Positions 21,825 to 32,283 of a DNA stretch of 62,000 nucleotides are shown here, in pieces (the first letter of the stretch is position 1; every line of letters starts with the position of its first letter). The notes beneath the pieces were generated by a model, which was not told where the DNA came from, searched no databases, and saw nothing but the letters and a program-made list of their open reading frames with translations. The stretch comes from Branchiostoma floridae (Eukaryota > Chordata > Leptocardii > Amphioxiformes > Branchiostomatidae), in the NCBI RefSeq assembly GCF_000003815.2, contig NC_049985.1:24142981-24204980 (forward strand), read 5' to 3'. Made by a program: the position numbers and the translations under genes.

Positions 21825-22060
21825 ACACTAGTTCACCTTTATCCCATATCCCAACGGGTAACCCATATCCGTTGTTTTAAAACAAAACAGCATATGTAGA
21901 GAAATTATATCAACAAACAGTGCCATATTTTGAAAATAACTGCAACATTTTGAAAATATGGCATTTTGAAACCACTTTCCGTTGAGTTAATATCTCTAAA
22001 TACCCCGTATCTATAAACAACGGATATAGGTTACCCTGCAGATGAAAGGTGAACTAGCGT
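21825..22060. mobile_element. MITE A copy, full length
   Basis: The left end 'acactagttcaccttta' mirrors the right end 'gaaaggtgaactagcgt'. TA follows at 22061-22062. It has a duplicated 'atccca' near the left TIR. Inner arms with 'gccatattttgaaaat' and 'aaaatatggcattttg' pair. Confidence 0.88.
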
Positions 22061-22074
22061 TATTTTCTTCTCTA

Positions 22075-22400
22075 CTGCGTTATTTTGAATTCACACAACC
22101 CCCCTCCCCATCCTGTACGTACTGCCACTAAAATACTCCACATCGTACTATATGACAAGGGCATCACTAAGGATCTCTCTGCGGCAGGACAAGCAGCTCA
22201 AAGGCTCGGGTTATCTGCGGTCCCGTGGGGCCTCCTGTCTCCCATCCCTGCGGTACACAAAGGACTGGAGGGACATTTATTACTACCGGGAACCGTGGGC
22301 GCTGTCAGGTTCCCCGGTATTATCTGTACATGGTTTATGGCGCTACAGAGAGCAACATTCACTTTACTCTAGACTGTTGTTTTCATCTTAGAGCCAAGGA
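22075..22400. promoter_or_regulatory. candidate conserved non-coding island with hairpin
   Basis: GC-rich and non-repetitive. Contains the inverted pair 'accgggaacc' and 'ggttccccggt' about 13 bases apart near 22278-22318. Three overlapping plus-strand ORFs in different frames argue against coding. Confidence 0.3.
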
Positions 22401-22439
22401 TGTGTCGCTTTTTACTTAAAGCAGGTATCTCACTGGGCT

Positions 22440-22475
22440 GTTGGCGACTGTTTGCGAAAGACATTCGCCAACAGG
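22440..22475. repeat. short inverted repeat
   Basis: 'gttggcga' and 'tcgccaac' face each other around about 18 bases, giving a small predicted stem-loop. Function unknown. Confidence 0.5.
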
Positions 22476-22725
22476 CGCTGATTGGTCGCTTGAAATAACG
22501 AATTTTATTTTTGAAAATTAAAAAGTGCAATTGACAAAAGGGCCATTGAGATACCCACTTAACAATGAAAGTTATGTTTTTGTTGCCATTTGTTTGTGTT
22601 TTTTTGTGTGTCTGTTTGTACGCACCCTGATCAGAGAAGCTATGGATGGATCCACGTGCTAATGTGATTAAGAGATGCTTAAACTGTTTTGATTGTTTGT
22701 TGTTTGTTTTGTATGTAAACTGTCA

Positions 22726-23440
22726 CATGGCGTAAAAAGCCAAGTTTGTAATGAACAATACAAGCTGCATATACAAGCTACGTTTGATCCACTCACACCG
22801 AGAAGGACCCCTACTTTTTTCCATAAGTGTGGTGGGTTCTTTAACGTTCTTGAAGTATAGCTCTCACCAAACACGGGACCTCCATTGAACGTCCTATCCT
22901 AGGCACGTCCCTAACCGAAGCTAGGTACTCATTTTCACTTAAGTGAAGTGAAGGCACTAGGGCTGGGTATCGGTACAGCGTACCGGTACAAAACCGGTTT
23001 TTCTTATTGGACCGGTCCAGAAAAACCGGACCTGAAAAAGTTAGGTGAACCGGATGTTGGACCGGTTAGAAAATTAAAAGATTATTTTATCAGGCATTCA
23101 CACGTTTTGGCGCTTGCAGGTGGAAGAAAATAACAAGAGTGAAGTAGAGTAGAAATTACAGTAATTTCTACCAAGTTTTACAGCCAATCGTACAGGTGCA
23201 GTTAGCGTTGTAGGATTACAAAACGCCAGTGTAAGTCTAGTACTCCACCGAACAGATTTCTTTGTAATGAAATTGACCATTGGTATGAGTCATAATGAAT
23301 CAGGTCCAGGTTCAGGTCCGGACCTGGACCTGATCCTCTGGACCTGAATTGGACCTGAACCTGAATTTCCTGTACCGGTACCCAGCCCTAGAAGGCACTG
23401 ATGTAAGGTGCCCTTCCCAATGGCACAACATCGTAGCTTG
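22726..23440 (-). repeat. SINE-2 copy split by a hAT-like insertion
   Basis: The left piece (22726-22957) has 'tttgatccactcacaccg', 'agtgtggtgggttctttaac' and 'gctaggtactcattttcac'. The right piece (23391-23440) continues the family with 'ggtgcccttcccaatggcac'. Removing 22958-23390 and one target duplication restores the family order seen at 25583 and 47715. Confidence 0.85.
22958..23390. mobile_element. non-autonomous hAT-like element with 8-bp TSD
   Basis: Terminal inverted repeats of 19 bp (left 'tagggctgggtatcggtac', right complementary with one mismatch) are bounded by a perfect 8-bp duplication, gaaggcac, at 22950-22957 and 23391-23398. Eight-base duplications and a TAGGG-type end are hallmarks of the hAT superfamily. 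The left subterminal region has about six ACCGG(T/A) motifs and the right has about four GGACCTG motifs, as expected of transposase-binding clusters. No ORF longer than about 60 residues, so it is non-autonomous. Confidence 0.9.
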
Positions 23441-23454
23441 TCCAGACCCTCTCA

Positions 23455-23700
23455 GGCGGTTGAACACACCACAATGCCTCCGATGTGGCGTCGGGCGTGT
23501 TGTAACTGGTAAAGCGTTCGGCTTGGAATCTAGCTAGAGGTCCTGAGTTCGATCCCTGCCGTGCCCCGACGTTGTGCCCTTGGGAAAGGCACTTAACACG
23601 ACCTTCCTCACTCAGGTGTATAAATGGGTACCTGACTTCGGTCGGGGAGGTAAAAGACTACCTTCTGTCTGTGTATGAGGTAATGCTAATATAAGTTACA
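23455..23700 (+). repeat. SINE-2 copy, tRNA-derived, opposite orientation
   Basis: A-box-like 'taactggtaaagcg' and B box 'gagttcgatccctg', then 'cccttgggaaaggcactta', 'ttcctcactcaggtg', 'aaatgggtacctgacttcgg'. The central 'aaatgggtacctg' region resembles a domain shared by SINEs of several invertebrates; that identification is from memory and tentative. Placed tail to tail with the interrupted copy. Confidence 0.82.
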
Positions 23701-24300
23701 ATACTTGAGTGCAGTGTCACATTGTCCTCGTCTGTCCAAAAGCAAATAGAAAAAAAAATGGCACCGATGCTCCCGATAGTTTATACCACCCTGGAGGCAG
23801 CTTACGATACCTGTTTTGATGCGTCTCGCGGCGACTGTTTTAAATCCGCGGCCACAAATCCCGGCATATAAGTCATAAAAGATTAAAGTTGAAACTATCC
23901 TTGTATATGTCAGGAACGATTTGACTTGAGGCTCCTTCTGTAACCACGCCCAAGGGTCAATGACCTCCTACAAAGTCCCGGACGACGTAAAAATGACAGA
24001 AAATCGATCTATCTATTGACCTATCTATTCGCAAATTTTACATGAATTAAAAACAAAGTAATGTACAGAAAAGAAATGCATGCAGGACAAGGGGGATATG
24101 TCATGTTCCAACGCTAAGTTTTTTTTAGCAAGTTTTTACTTTAATTTCTAGCTCTATCATCTTCAAATACATTTTGATGCGGTCCAAAGGAACAGCCCAA
24201 GACGTCTTGGCAACCTCCTTAGCGACTATATATTGGGTATCCGATAATCAGATTACTTAAGGACCTTCGCATCTAAGATGTAAGATAAGATCCTAATCAC
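23701..24300. other. gene-free stretch, nothing recognised
   Basis: Short (CTAT)n-like patch near 24010-24030; otherwise nothing. Confidence 0.5.
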
Positions 24301-24310
24301 GTCCTTAAGG

Positions 24311-24790
24311 GACCTTGTGCCTTAAGAACGGAAACTGTCGGGGGCATGAAGGCCCAAAATAGCACTATAGATGGTACCAGAGATATCATGCTTGCATAAC
24401 AACAACAAAAATCTAATAGAAATAATATGAAATATAAAGGATTTGTCATATTTCAAGAATTTGTCATAGTGCCTTACGTGACCTGGTGCCTTACGAACGA
24501 AAGCTGTCAGGGCATGGGGACAAAAATAGCACTAGATGGTACCAGAGATATCATGCTTGCATAACAGCAAAAACAAATTCATAACTAATAAAATATATGA
24601 AATATATAGGATTTGTCATATTTCAAGGATTTTTCATAGTGCCTTATGAACGGAACTGTCGGGGGCGTGGAGACCCAAAAATAGCACTAGATAAACAACA
24701 ACAAATCTAATAGAAAAATATGAAATATGAAACTGTTATATTTCAAGATTTTTGTCATACTGTAGTTTAAATACATAGTAAGTTTAAGGT
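24311..24790. repeat. three-unit tandem repeat, about 150-170 bp
   Basis: 'gccttaNgaacg' at 24319, 24488 and 24641 begins units containing 'aaaatagcactaNatgg', 'agagatatcatgcttgcata' and 'ggatttgtcatatttcaag'. The third unit lacks the middle block. Confidence 0.88.
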
Positions 24791-24977
24791 ATACCGTAAA
24801 AGTGAAAATATTCGCCGTGATATTGTGTTCGTTATTTTTGGCGATAACGTCTAAAGTTAATGACAAACTTAAAGCTACATTTACCCTACATACACTAAAC
24901 AATGCATAGAAGTTTCAACATATAACATCAAAGTTAAAACCGCTGCAAACGATCCGTTATTGTGCTCCCTTCAAAAT

Positions 24978-25270
24978 TAAATTGCAACAAGCATTTCCAA
25001 TTTTACAGTCAGCTTCGATAGTATTGGACACAATTTACACAGAGGCTATAAAACATGTACAAGTTAAACCACGGTTTGAAGCGTCATCAAATGAATCCAA
25101 ATCTTTCCCGAGTTCGTTGTATCAATTGCAGCAAAAATTTCCCATTTTACAGTATGTAGTCAGTTTTGATAGTATTGGGCACAATTTAAAACGAGGCTAT
25201 AAAATACCTACAAGTTAAACCACGGTTTGAAGCGTCATCAAATGAATCTAAATCTTTCCCGAGTTCGCTG
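24978..25270. repeat. two-unit tandem duplication, 151-bp step
   Basis: 'aagttaaaccacggtttgaa' at 25061 and 25212 with identical following words 'gcgtcatcaaatgaatc' and 'aaatctttcccgagttcg'. High identity suggests a recent event. Confidence 0.88.
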
Positions 25271-25510
25271 TGACCTCTGACCCGTCAGCCTGTGGCCCCC
25301 CAGCCGTGTTATAAGGCGGAGATTGGTCCACAGCTTGCGTCGTTCCGCGCGGAGCAACGCGACACGACATCGCATAAATCTGCAGCAAAAAGGGCATGAC
25401 ACGCGCGCACCGACCAATCAACACAGCCGTGTCTCGGCTTTACGGTTTGGACCTCGACCTATGCATTTTTCATCATCTTCACCCATCCGCTCGGCCTCTT
25501 TGTAATAAAT
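25262..25510. promoter_or_regulatory. candidate promoter-like or conserved island
   Basis: GC-rich with two CCAAT-type motifs: 'attggtcc' near 25323 and 'gaccaatca' near 25412. Contains 'gttataaggcgg' and CpG-dense 'cgcgcggagcaacgcgac'. No downstream gene identified, so any promoter role is speculative. Confidence 0.3.
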
Positions 25511-25582
25511 CACTGACTAAACAACAAACAATGTTTTGATTTAGCCAAACTCATATTTTTGCTTGTGTTACATATCTGGTAA

Positions 25583-25895
25583 ACCGCTTCATGGCGTAAC
25601 ACACCAGGTTTGTACTGAAGAGTACATGTACAAGCTGCATATATCCGATTTATTTGCACTACTTACACTGCGAGAAGGACCCCTACTCTTTTCGATAAGA
25701 GCGGGTTCTTTTACGTGTTTGGGGTGTGGCTCTCCTCAAACACTGGGCTTTCATTTAATATCTTTTCCGAAAGACAACCCTAGCCACAGTTAGGTACTCA
25801 TTTCCACCTGTGTGAAGTCAGGAAAGTCTTGTAAAGTTCACTTTGCAAAAGGCACAACGACAGAATTCGACTCAGATTTAGAGTGTTGGACTCAG
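25583..25895 (-). repeat. SINE-2 copy
   Basis: 'gcgtaacacaccaggtttgt', 'agaaggacccctactctttt', 'gataagagcgggttctttta' and 'gttaggtactcatttccacc' in family order. The tRNA-like end is degraded ('acagaattcgactc'). Confidence 0.8.
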
Positions 25896-25899
25896 ATTC

Positions 25900-26675
25900 A
25901 GTCATTTTTTCAAGAGGAATAAAAGAATCCATTTACATCAGGGCTTCACATTCATCCCTCAACAAAGACGGGGGGCGCCATAGACTTTCTTCAACTTATG
26001 ATCCACTTCATGATGTGCTTAACGTGGCGTCGCAGAAATGGTGAATTGTTTATTCTTTGACAGACTAAGGCTGGAGTTGGTCAGTAGAAAAGTCTGTTTT
26101 TTGTTGTTGTTAAGTTAAAAATTACTCATTTATTCAGAAGGCAGTCACTCCTTTATCACTTTTCATGCATCAGTTTGATGAACTAATCATCATCATCGCG
26201 GGCTGCTTGTATTGCCCGGGCCAACTTGATGAACTTAAGTGAAAGTTTATCTCTCACTCTCACTACACGTCAATGAAGTTTCATACAGTTTGCTGAATAG
26301 AGCACGAAAAACCCTATGTTCTTGATTGGTTGAGTTGTTTGAAAACGTAAGTCTCCCGAAATCTGCTCTTTAAGTACACTTAAAGTAATAGTGAATAATA
26401 CGTAAAGCATACTATCATGAAGCCAAAAACGCAAACTTTATGAAGGTGAAGATCGAGTTTCGTGCACTGTACCATCGTAAGGTTGTATCTGAAGATGATT
26501 TACGTCCGGCGGGGTCACAAACTTCCTTTATTGCGTTTTACTCAGAGTGGCAGTTTATGGCTGTTTTCTGCTTCAATGCTGGTCAATGGATGGTGTCAGA
26601 GAGGCTGATTTTCCAGATTGGACGGTTCCACTGGCTGCCGAGCCGGGCTCACGGTCCGACATAAATCCCGGCTTA
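25900..26675. other. gene-free stretch, nothing recognised
   Basis: No matched repeat or coding signal. Confidence 0.45.
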
Positions 26676-26742
26676 AGGGGTAGGAGGGGTGCGGACTGCA
26701 CCCGTGCGTCACACACACGCGTCGTCACACGCCAAGTGATGT

Positions 26743-27253
26743 CAATCTCCAAGCAGATCTTGCTGTGGCATAAAGCCAAGGGCAGAACCCGCCGTACGTG
26801 CAAATACGTGCTGTCTACGTGCCAAAACGTGAGCAATCTTTTGGGATCCTTAAGTGGTAAGTACCGCCTCGAACGCGTAGGGACGGATTTTGAAGCACGC
26901 AGACACACCGTAGAACTTGACGTGCAGGCAAAACTTTGTGTGCCATCGGGCTGCGGATTCACCCCATACGTGCCAGTACGGGCGACGCACCTGCACTGTA
27001 CAGCCTGAACGTTTTCAGAAATACGTGGCGGATGTGGCCTCCCCAAAATAAACGTACGGACAAATTGCACGTACGGCGGGATGTGCCCTTAGCTTATGAT
27101 AGCTTAAGACAGTATCATAAGCTTGGGAGTAATGACTCTGCCTCTCTAAGCCAATTACATTGGCTACAGCGAAACTGAAACTACTCCACCTGCTCAACTA
27201 TTCCCAAGCTTATGATACTATCTTATGCCACAGCAAGATCTGCTTGGAGATTT
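26743..27253. mobile_element. MITE D, long copy, host of a MITE C insertion
   Basis: Ends 'caatctccaagcagatcttg' and 'caagatctgcttggagattt' are inverted repeats. A 9-bp direct duplication, aagtgatgt, at 26734-26742 and 27254-27262 marks the target site (8 or 9 bp once the end base is allowed for). The arms continue with 'ctgtggcataa' and 'ttatgccacag', and the left arm is broken by MITE C. An 8-9 bp duplication would suit a hAT or related superfamily. Confidence 0.88.
26774..27094. mobile_element. MITE C copy nested in MITE D
   Basis: Termini 'agccaagggcagaacccgcc' and 'ggcgggatgtgcccttagct' are inverted repeats; 'gtacgtgcaaa' and 'tttgcacgtac'-type inner arms follow. Interior words 'ccaaaacgtgagcaatct' and 'gggctgcggattc' are shared with 29926 and 57982. 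Long ORFs over it (153 residues plus, 165 minus) reflect GC and CpG richness and are not conserved in frame between copies. Confidence 0.88.
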
Positions 27254-27480
27254 AAGTGATGTGGTACCTGTGTGGTATTTTTTTTGTGTGTGTGCTTTTT
27301 GGACAGCTGAGGACAATGTGGCACTGCACTCATCAAGTTAGTAACTTATATTAACAGTGCCTCATACAAAGTACAGGCAAAAGGTAAAGGTAGTTAAGGA
27401 GCAGGAGGGGTGCGGACGGCACCCGTGCATCACACACACGCGTCGTCACACGCCAGGTGATGTGGTACCTGTGGTAACTG

Positions 27481-28194
27481 CCCTGGAGATTAAAACTGCA
27501 CAGTGTGTCTTGTCTGAATGTTATTTTTACTATACTGCATTTTATGTCTTTTTTTTTCAAATCTTTATTCTTAAAGCAAATAATACATTTGTCTAAAAGT
27601 AAGCACTTTTACAGTTTATAACTATTGTACGGGGGGGAGGGTGATAAAAAAGTACTTGTGTCTCCTATCACATGAGTAAGAGTACATTTTTTTAAGTATA
27701 AGGAAGACGCTAGTATTTCTACAGTCTATAACTGCTACACAGGTAGCGATAAGTACATGTGTCTCTTATGCTGCCTTTCAAGCAACATTTTATATACTTT
27801 TGGCATCACAATGTTTTTAATTGTCTCTGTATTTTAATGAAATATTTCTAAAACTCGAGATGTATGTACTTTACAGAATGACGGTATACGTAGGTTGTTA
27901 CTAAGTATGCAATGTCTCTTGTTCTGCGGCACATGTAGGAACTGCACCCCTGTCCAATAGCAAAGGAATCGTCACGAAGGGAAAGAAGCACAGAAGAACG
28001 CTAACTCGTTGAGTGATTATAAAATGCAATTTATGCATTTAGCACTATAATAAGGTAAATATCTTGATCGCGTGGCAAGGAAAGCAACAGGTACTCCCAA
28101 ACCATTAAACGGCGTCGTCACGAGAACAAAATAGCACATACTGCTAGACAGCAATGCTTGCGCTTGCCGTGCAATATATCTATTAGCTGATTTA
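27481..28194. other. gene-free stretch, nothing recognised
   Basis: Short G-rich run 'cgggggggaggg' near 27630; nothing else. Confidence 0.5.
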
Positions 28195-28360
28195 CCAACA
28201 CATGCACACATGCACACACACACACACACATGCACACACACACACACACACACACATGCACACAGATACACACACAAACGCACACAGAGTCACAGACATA
28301 CATACACAGATATACACACAGACACACACAAATAGACAAAGACACATATTCACACATACA
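28195..28360. repeat. interrupted (CA)n microsatellite
   Basis: CA-rich with ATGCA interruptions; opens artefactual Thr/His and Cys/Val ORFs on both strands. Confidence 0.95.
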
Positions 28361-29144
28361 CAAGAGGCAGTACATAACCGTTCGTGTTGTAACGCACATG
28401 GTGATAGTTTTGCTCCGATGCAGAGTTCCAAGTACATTTTTTCTGACATTACAGCACTAATAGCACTTAAATGCCTCACATTGAACACTTTACAACGTGG
28501 CTTCAAAAGGAAAAAAAACTCCAGATCAGTCCCATATTTGATATTTCTTCACAAAAAAATCCTGCAATTTTTTTGTATCGTATTCCCATTAGAAAATAAA
28601 CTCAATTATGCTTATTTGATGATGCTAATAAAATCAGGCTCCGTTCCCTTCGTACCAAATGTACCAGCCCTGAACAGCCTGGTGCAACTATCACCGACCC
28701 GATCTCTAACCTTTGACATTTTATGACCGACACACAGACCCTCCGTTTGTCATCAGTTAAAGTAGCTCAAACCGTCGACTTTATGTTTTCAGATTTACCA
28801 GCTTTATTTCACCTTCTTTGTGACAAAAACAACATCAAAGAAGACCGACACGCCATTGCTATGCCATGTGATAAAAAATTCCCGAATTTCCATGTGTAAT
28901 TTCTTGTTTAAGTGACTTGATAGTGTTTGTGTGTGTGTGTTTGTGCGTCTGTGTGTTCAGTGATAGATTTAGTGGCAGCATAGCTAATACATACTGAACT
29001 GTTAGTTTCTCCCTTTGTCCGCTCGCTACTACACCTCTAGTTATGATATTTTACCTTTATCATTGATGTAGCTGTATTACTAATGCAATGGATAAGAGTA
29101 AGCAAATATAGGTCATTTTTTTAACCCTCATAGATGTTCCGAGG
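28361..29144. other. gene-free stretch, nothing recognised
   Basis: Short GT run at about 28926-28950. A plus-strand ORF continuing from the CA repeat (to 28726) has no recognisable motif. Confidence 0.45.
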
Positions 29145-29275
29145 AGCGTTGAAAAAGTTTGGCGAACCATTGATGAAAATATTAAATTTTGTGGGGTCTC
29201 TCTGGTGTAAGTCACCAGGTACAACACTATAGATATCACGCGTGACTCTGTGAGACAAATATATTCCATTTCACC
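29145..29275. repeat. diverged copy of a family E internal segment
   Basis: 'gtgggg..tctctctggtgtaa' followed by 'gtcaccaggt' parallels 29575-29605 inside the family E element; spacing of 'gaaaaagtttggcg' and 'gaaagagtttgcgg' also agrees. Confidence 0.6.
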
Positions 29276-29477
29276 TGTAAAATTTTCTATTGCAGTCTTG
29301 TTTATTATTTTCAAATTAGTAATTTCCAGCTTCTGTTAACTCGCGATCGCAAAAACAATACACGTCAATTTCGCTATGACGGCCCCTCAACGCTTTATGT
29401 GTTTGTTGTCTTTTTATTTATACTTTTCTACTTTACATGATATTCCATTTATCAAATCAAATGTTATCAAATCTAAT

Positions 29478-29924
29478 TTAGGTCGCAGAGAGATCGCCGT
29501 CTAGTGGCATGGGGCCCTTGTACAGCGCTGAAAGAGTTTGCGGACCGGATGACAAAAGATGAAAGTTTGCGGGGGTTTCTCTCCAGTGTGAGTCACCAGG
29601 TCAGACCTATATCAGCACTGATGACTTGGTAGTCCCCACCAGATTGCTTCGTTCCACTCCTGATCCCACTTCCACCCATCAATCTGGTCCAAAAGGCCGC
29701 CCTAAAGAACCAGGGCTACCGCAGAAAGCACTACCACTGGCTCCCTCACACACGGGTAGTAATGGCCCGTATAATGAGCTTCATTAAAAATCTATCGAAC
29801 GGAAAGTAGTAACATTCCATTAGCGCTGTGCTCAAGCCGCTCGGAACGTGTAAAGTTTGCGATAATGGGGTTAGGCCCCCACTCCGATAGACGGCGATCG
29901 CACTGCGCTCTCTCTGCGACCTAA
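29478..29924. mobile_element. family E foldback element, long copy
   Basis: The left end 'ttaggtcgcagagagatcgc', then 'cgtctagtgg', mirrors the right end 'ccgatagacggcgatcgc' to 'tctctctgcgacctaaa'. About 447 bp; the interior has no convincing ORF. Followed immediately by MITE C. Confidence 0.8.
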
Positions 29925-29925
29925 A

Positions 29926-30226
29926 GCTACCGTATGTGCAAATACGTGCTGTCTACGTGCCAAAACGTGGGCAATCTTTTGGGATCCGTAAGTGATAAGT
30001 ACCGCCTCCGTGCAAACTCGTAGGGAATCCGACAGATTTTGGAGCATGCAGACACGCCGTTAAACTTTACGCGCAGGCAAAACTAAGTTAGAGTGCCGTA
30101 CGTTGACGTACTCCCTCCCTACTCTTGCCAGTCGTTCCCCACGTTTTTAGAAATACGTGGTACACGTGGCCTCCAAAAAAAAATCGTACGGACAAATTGC
30201 ACGTACGACGGGTTGTGTCCTTAGCT
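29926..30226. mobile_element. MITE C copy, left end deleted
   Basis: 'gtgctgtctacgtgccaaaa', 'atcttttgggatccgtaagt' and right end 'ggttgtgtccttagct' match the family. About the first 20 bases of the left terminus are missing where it abuts family E. Confidence 0.85.
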
Positions 30227-30370
30227 TAAATAGGATATGTGCAACCTTCGCTTTCATAATGGGTATATTATACAAAATGTGAAAGTGTGACCGAGAAGAC
30301 AACAAAACACGCAAAGTGTAAAAAGGTTTGCTTTAATTCTATACAATTCGTTGAGCGATCTGTCAAATTT

Positions 30371-30484
30371 TAGGTCGCAGAGAGAGAGCGGCGAGAGCGC
30401 CGTCCTAGTGGAACGGGGGTATTAATGAGGTTAGGCCCCCACTTTGAGAGACGGCGATTGCTCTGCAACCTCGCTGAGACCTAG
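30371..30484. mobile_element. family E short copy (internal deletion)
   Basis: 'ttaggtcgcagagagagag' and 'cgccgtcctagtgg' at the left. At the right are 'ttgagagacggcgatt' and a mutated 'gctgagacctaga'. Same ends as 29478 but only about 115 bp, so a derived deletion product. Confidence 0.78.
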
Positions 30485-30585
30485 ATTTGATTTATACGAA
30501 GCCGCTGACTTCATAATTGTAATATCATGCATAGCATCAAAGTGTAACTGAAAATACAACAAAACACGCAAAGCGTAAAGGGGGT

Positions 30586-30862
30586 GCGTATATTTTCAAA
30601 TCCGTATGAGGTCCGTATGGAATTCTTCGCCTCTACCAGGCTCCACAGACCGCTGGAAAAAATAGTAGAAATTGGACAAATATAGACAGAAACATTCCAA
30701 ACGAGTTAGCTGGGTCGCAAACCATACTCTTCGGCCAGCTAATTTGTCCAATTTCTACTACTTTTTTCCAATGGCCTGTAGAGCCTGGTAGAGGCTAAGA
30801 ACTTCATACGGACCTCATATGGACTAGAATGTATACGTATACGCAATGGAAACCCACCTTAA
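30586..30862. mobile_element. MITE B copy, foldback
   Basis: Left arm: 'ctctaccaggctccacag', 'agtagaaattggacaaat', 'gagttagctgg'. Right arm: 'ggccagctaatttgtccaat', 'ttctacta', 'gagcctggtagag'. The two arms pair over about 120 bases each. The ends carry 'ggtgcgtatat' and 'gtatacgtatacgc' with 'acccacctta'. No ORF. Confidence 0.88.
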
Positions 30863-30874
30863 ATATTTTTCTGT

Positions 30875-31060
30875 CTATGCAATTTGTTCAGGGATCTGTT
30901 AATCGCAGCGCAGTCGCAATGAAGTCGCCGCCCTATTGGATTGGGGTTGTAAAGAACCGAGTCTCCCGTCCGTCAAACTGGGTGACGAAAAGACGGAGGT
31001 TTAACTGTTGGTTTGTTGTCGGCAAGCAGAAAGGAAAAGTTGTCGAGTGAACAAAGGCGA
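30875..31060. repeat. family E-related sequence
   Basis: 'gttcagggatctgtta' then 'gcagcgcagtcgca' resembles 'gttgagcgatctgtc' then 'ggtcgcagagag' at 30350-30385. Diverged. Confidence 0.4.
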
Positions 31061-31238
31061 TCATACGGAAAAGTGAAAGTAACAAGTGCAGTGCACGTGG
31101 CGGAGAAACAAAAAGAAGATGTTACACGACAGGTATATGGTCGTGTATTTCTAAGCCATCACGTTTGGATGATGTGATCTACTGATTAGTTCTAGATCTT
31201 CGTCACTATATGACATTTGGAACACGTGTTGGTCCAGC

Positions 31239-31290
31239 GATGTCCCTGTAGCTCAATTGGTAGCACCTTCAATGGAGAGAACCCGATTCA
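31239..31290 (+). repeat. SINE-1 head remnant
   Basis: 'gtccctgtagctcaattgg' is the SINE-1 head with an intact A box; a worn B box 'cccgattcaaagg' leads straight into purine repeats. The rest is absent. Confidence 0.7.
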
Positions 31291-31490
31291 AAGGAAGAAA
31301 GAAAGAAAGAAGGAAAGAAAAAGAAAAAGAAAGAGAGAGAATTGGGAGAGGGAAACAAATGACAAAGAGGGAAAAGAAAGAAAGAAAGAAGGAAAGGAAG
31401 AGAAATGAAAGAAAGAAAAAAGGAAGGAATAAAGAAAGAAAGAAAGAAAGAAAAGAAAAGAAAAGAAAGAAAGAATGTATGAAAGATAGA
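31290..31490. repeat. (GAAA)n-type purine tract
   Basis: Roughly 200 bases almost entirely A and G on the plus strand; opens Lys/Arg/Glu and Phe/Ser/Leu ORFs on opposite strands, which are artefacts. Confidence 0.95.
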
Positions 31491-31599
31491 TAAAGGTGAC
31501 ACAAACGTCGAAGAAAGGTGAAAGAGTAATGTCCTTAACAAAGGTACGAGTTGCCAGTGTCATGCCGATGTTTACAACCAAAGAAAAACTGAAGACAAA

Positions 31600-31840
31600 A
31601 GCAATGTTATTCTTATCCCAAATGAGCAAAGTTGCCATCCCTTGCAGAGCCTGAGAGAGTGCGGCTGTCTCCTGGCACTAGTGCAGGCTGCGGTGTAAGG
31701 AGGCGTCATCTGGCAGAGCCGGTGGCAGGTCGTGTGGCAGGATGGCGGGAGAGATACCATCTGTGCCGGGAGACACGATGGATAACGGCACGGGCAGCTC
31801 ACTACGGGGTTTCACGGAGCGATGACTCTGCCAATCTCAA
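31600..31840. promoter_or_regulatory. GC-rich single-copy island
   Basis: Non-repetitive and GC-rich, with direct words such as 'ggcagagccggtggcaggtc'. Overlapping ORFs on both strands. Regulatory or chance; low certainty. Confidence 0.22.
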
Positions 31841-31849
31841 CCATTTCCT

Positions 31850-32283
31850 ATGCTTATCTGTATGTTGTTGCCTCCGTGAAACGGAGGTATTGTAGTGACT
31901 GCTGTGTGTTTGGGACAGAGGTGTCTGTCTGCAAGATAACTAGAGAAGCCTGGATGGATTGTTTTGGTTTTTGGGGTGTGGGTTGGTCTTTAAATAAAAG
32001 ATTGTAGTTATAGGAAAAATTCTGTAAATTTGTCCACATGTGTTTCGAAGTTCGAAGAGACTCTGTAGATATAAATGGAATATAAGATGAAATAATGCAG
32101 TGTAATATTTTAGTAATATAATGGTATATTTTAATGCATATTATAATATTTTTTTAAAATCCGCCGTTGGGGCATGAATACCTAAAAAAACTATTTCTTC
32201 AGACTCAAACTTTGCCTATTCAAAATAATGTCAGTACGGAACTCATACGGAAGTGAATATACACACATGGGTCAACCGAGCCT
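31850..32283. other. AT-rich stretch with a possible repeat start
   Basis: 'cctccgtgaaacggaggta' near 31870 is a small hairpin that resembles 'cctccatgaaaaattgaggt' at 61850, so this may be an eroded copy of that dispersed family. Confidence 0.4.

Larger units (their letters stand above)
26676..27480. repeat. duplicated host segment, first copy interrupted
   Basis: 'aggaggggtgcggac', 'gcacccgtgc', 'cacacacgcgtcgtcacacg' and 'ccaNgtgatgt' occur at 26683-26742 and again at 27405-27463. After the second copy comes 'ggtacctgtggtaac'. The same words 'ggtacctgtgtgg' follow the first copy only after 27262, past the MITE D insertion. The second copy is therefore the uninterrupted reference allele. 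Confidence 0.88.

Noticed and set aside
26547-27070. Overlapping 153- and 165-codon ORFs on opposite strands
   Set aside because: Both run across a MITE C nested in a MITE D; the frames are not kept in the other MITE C copies.
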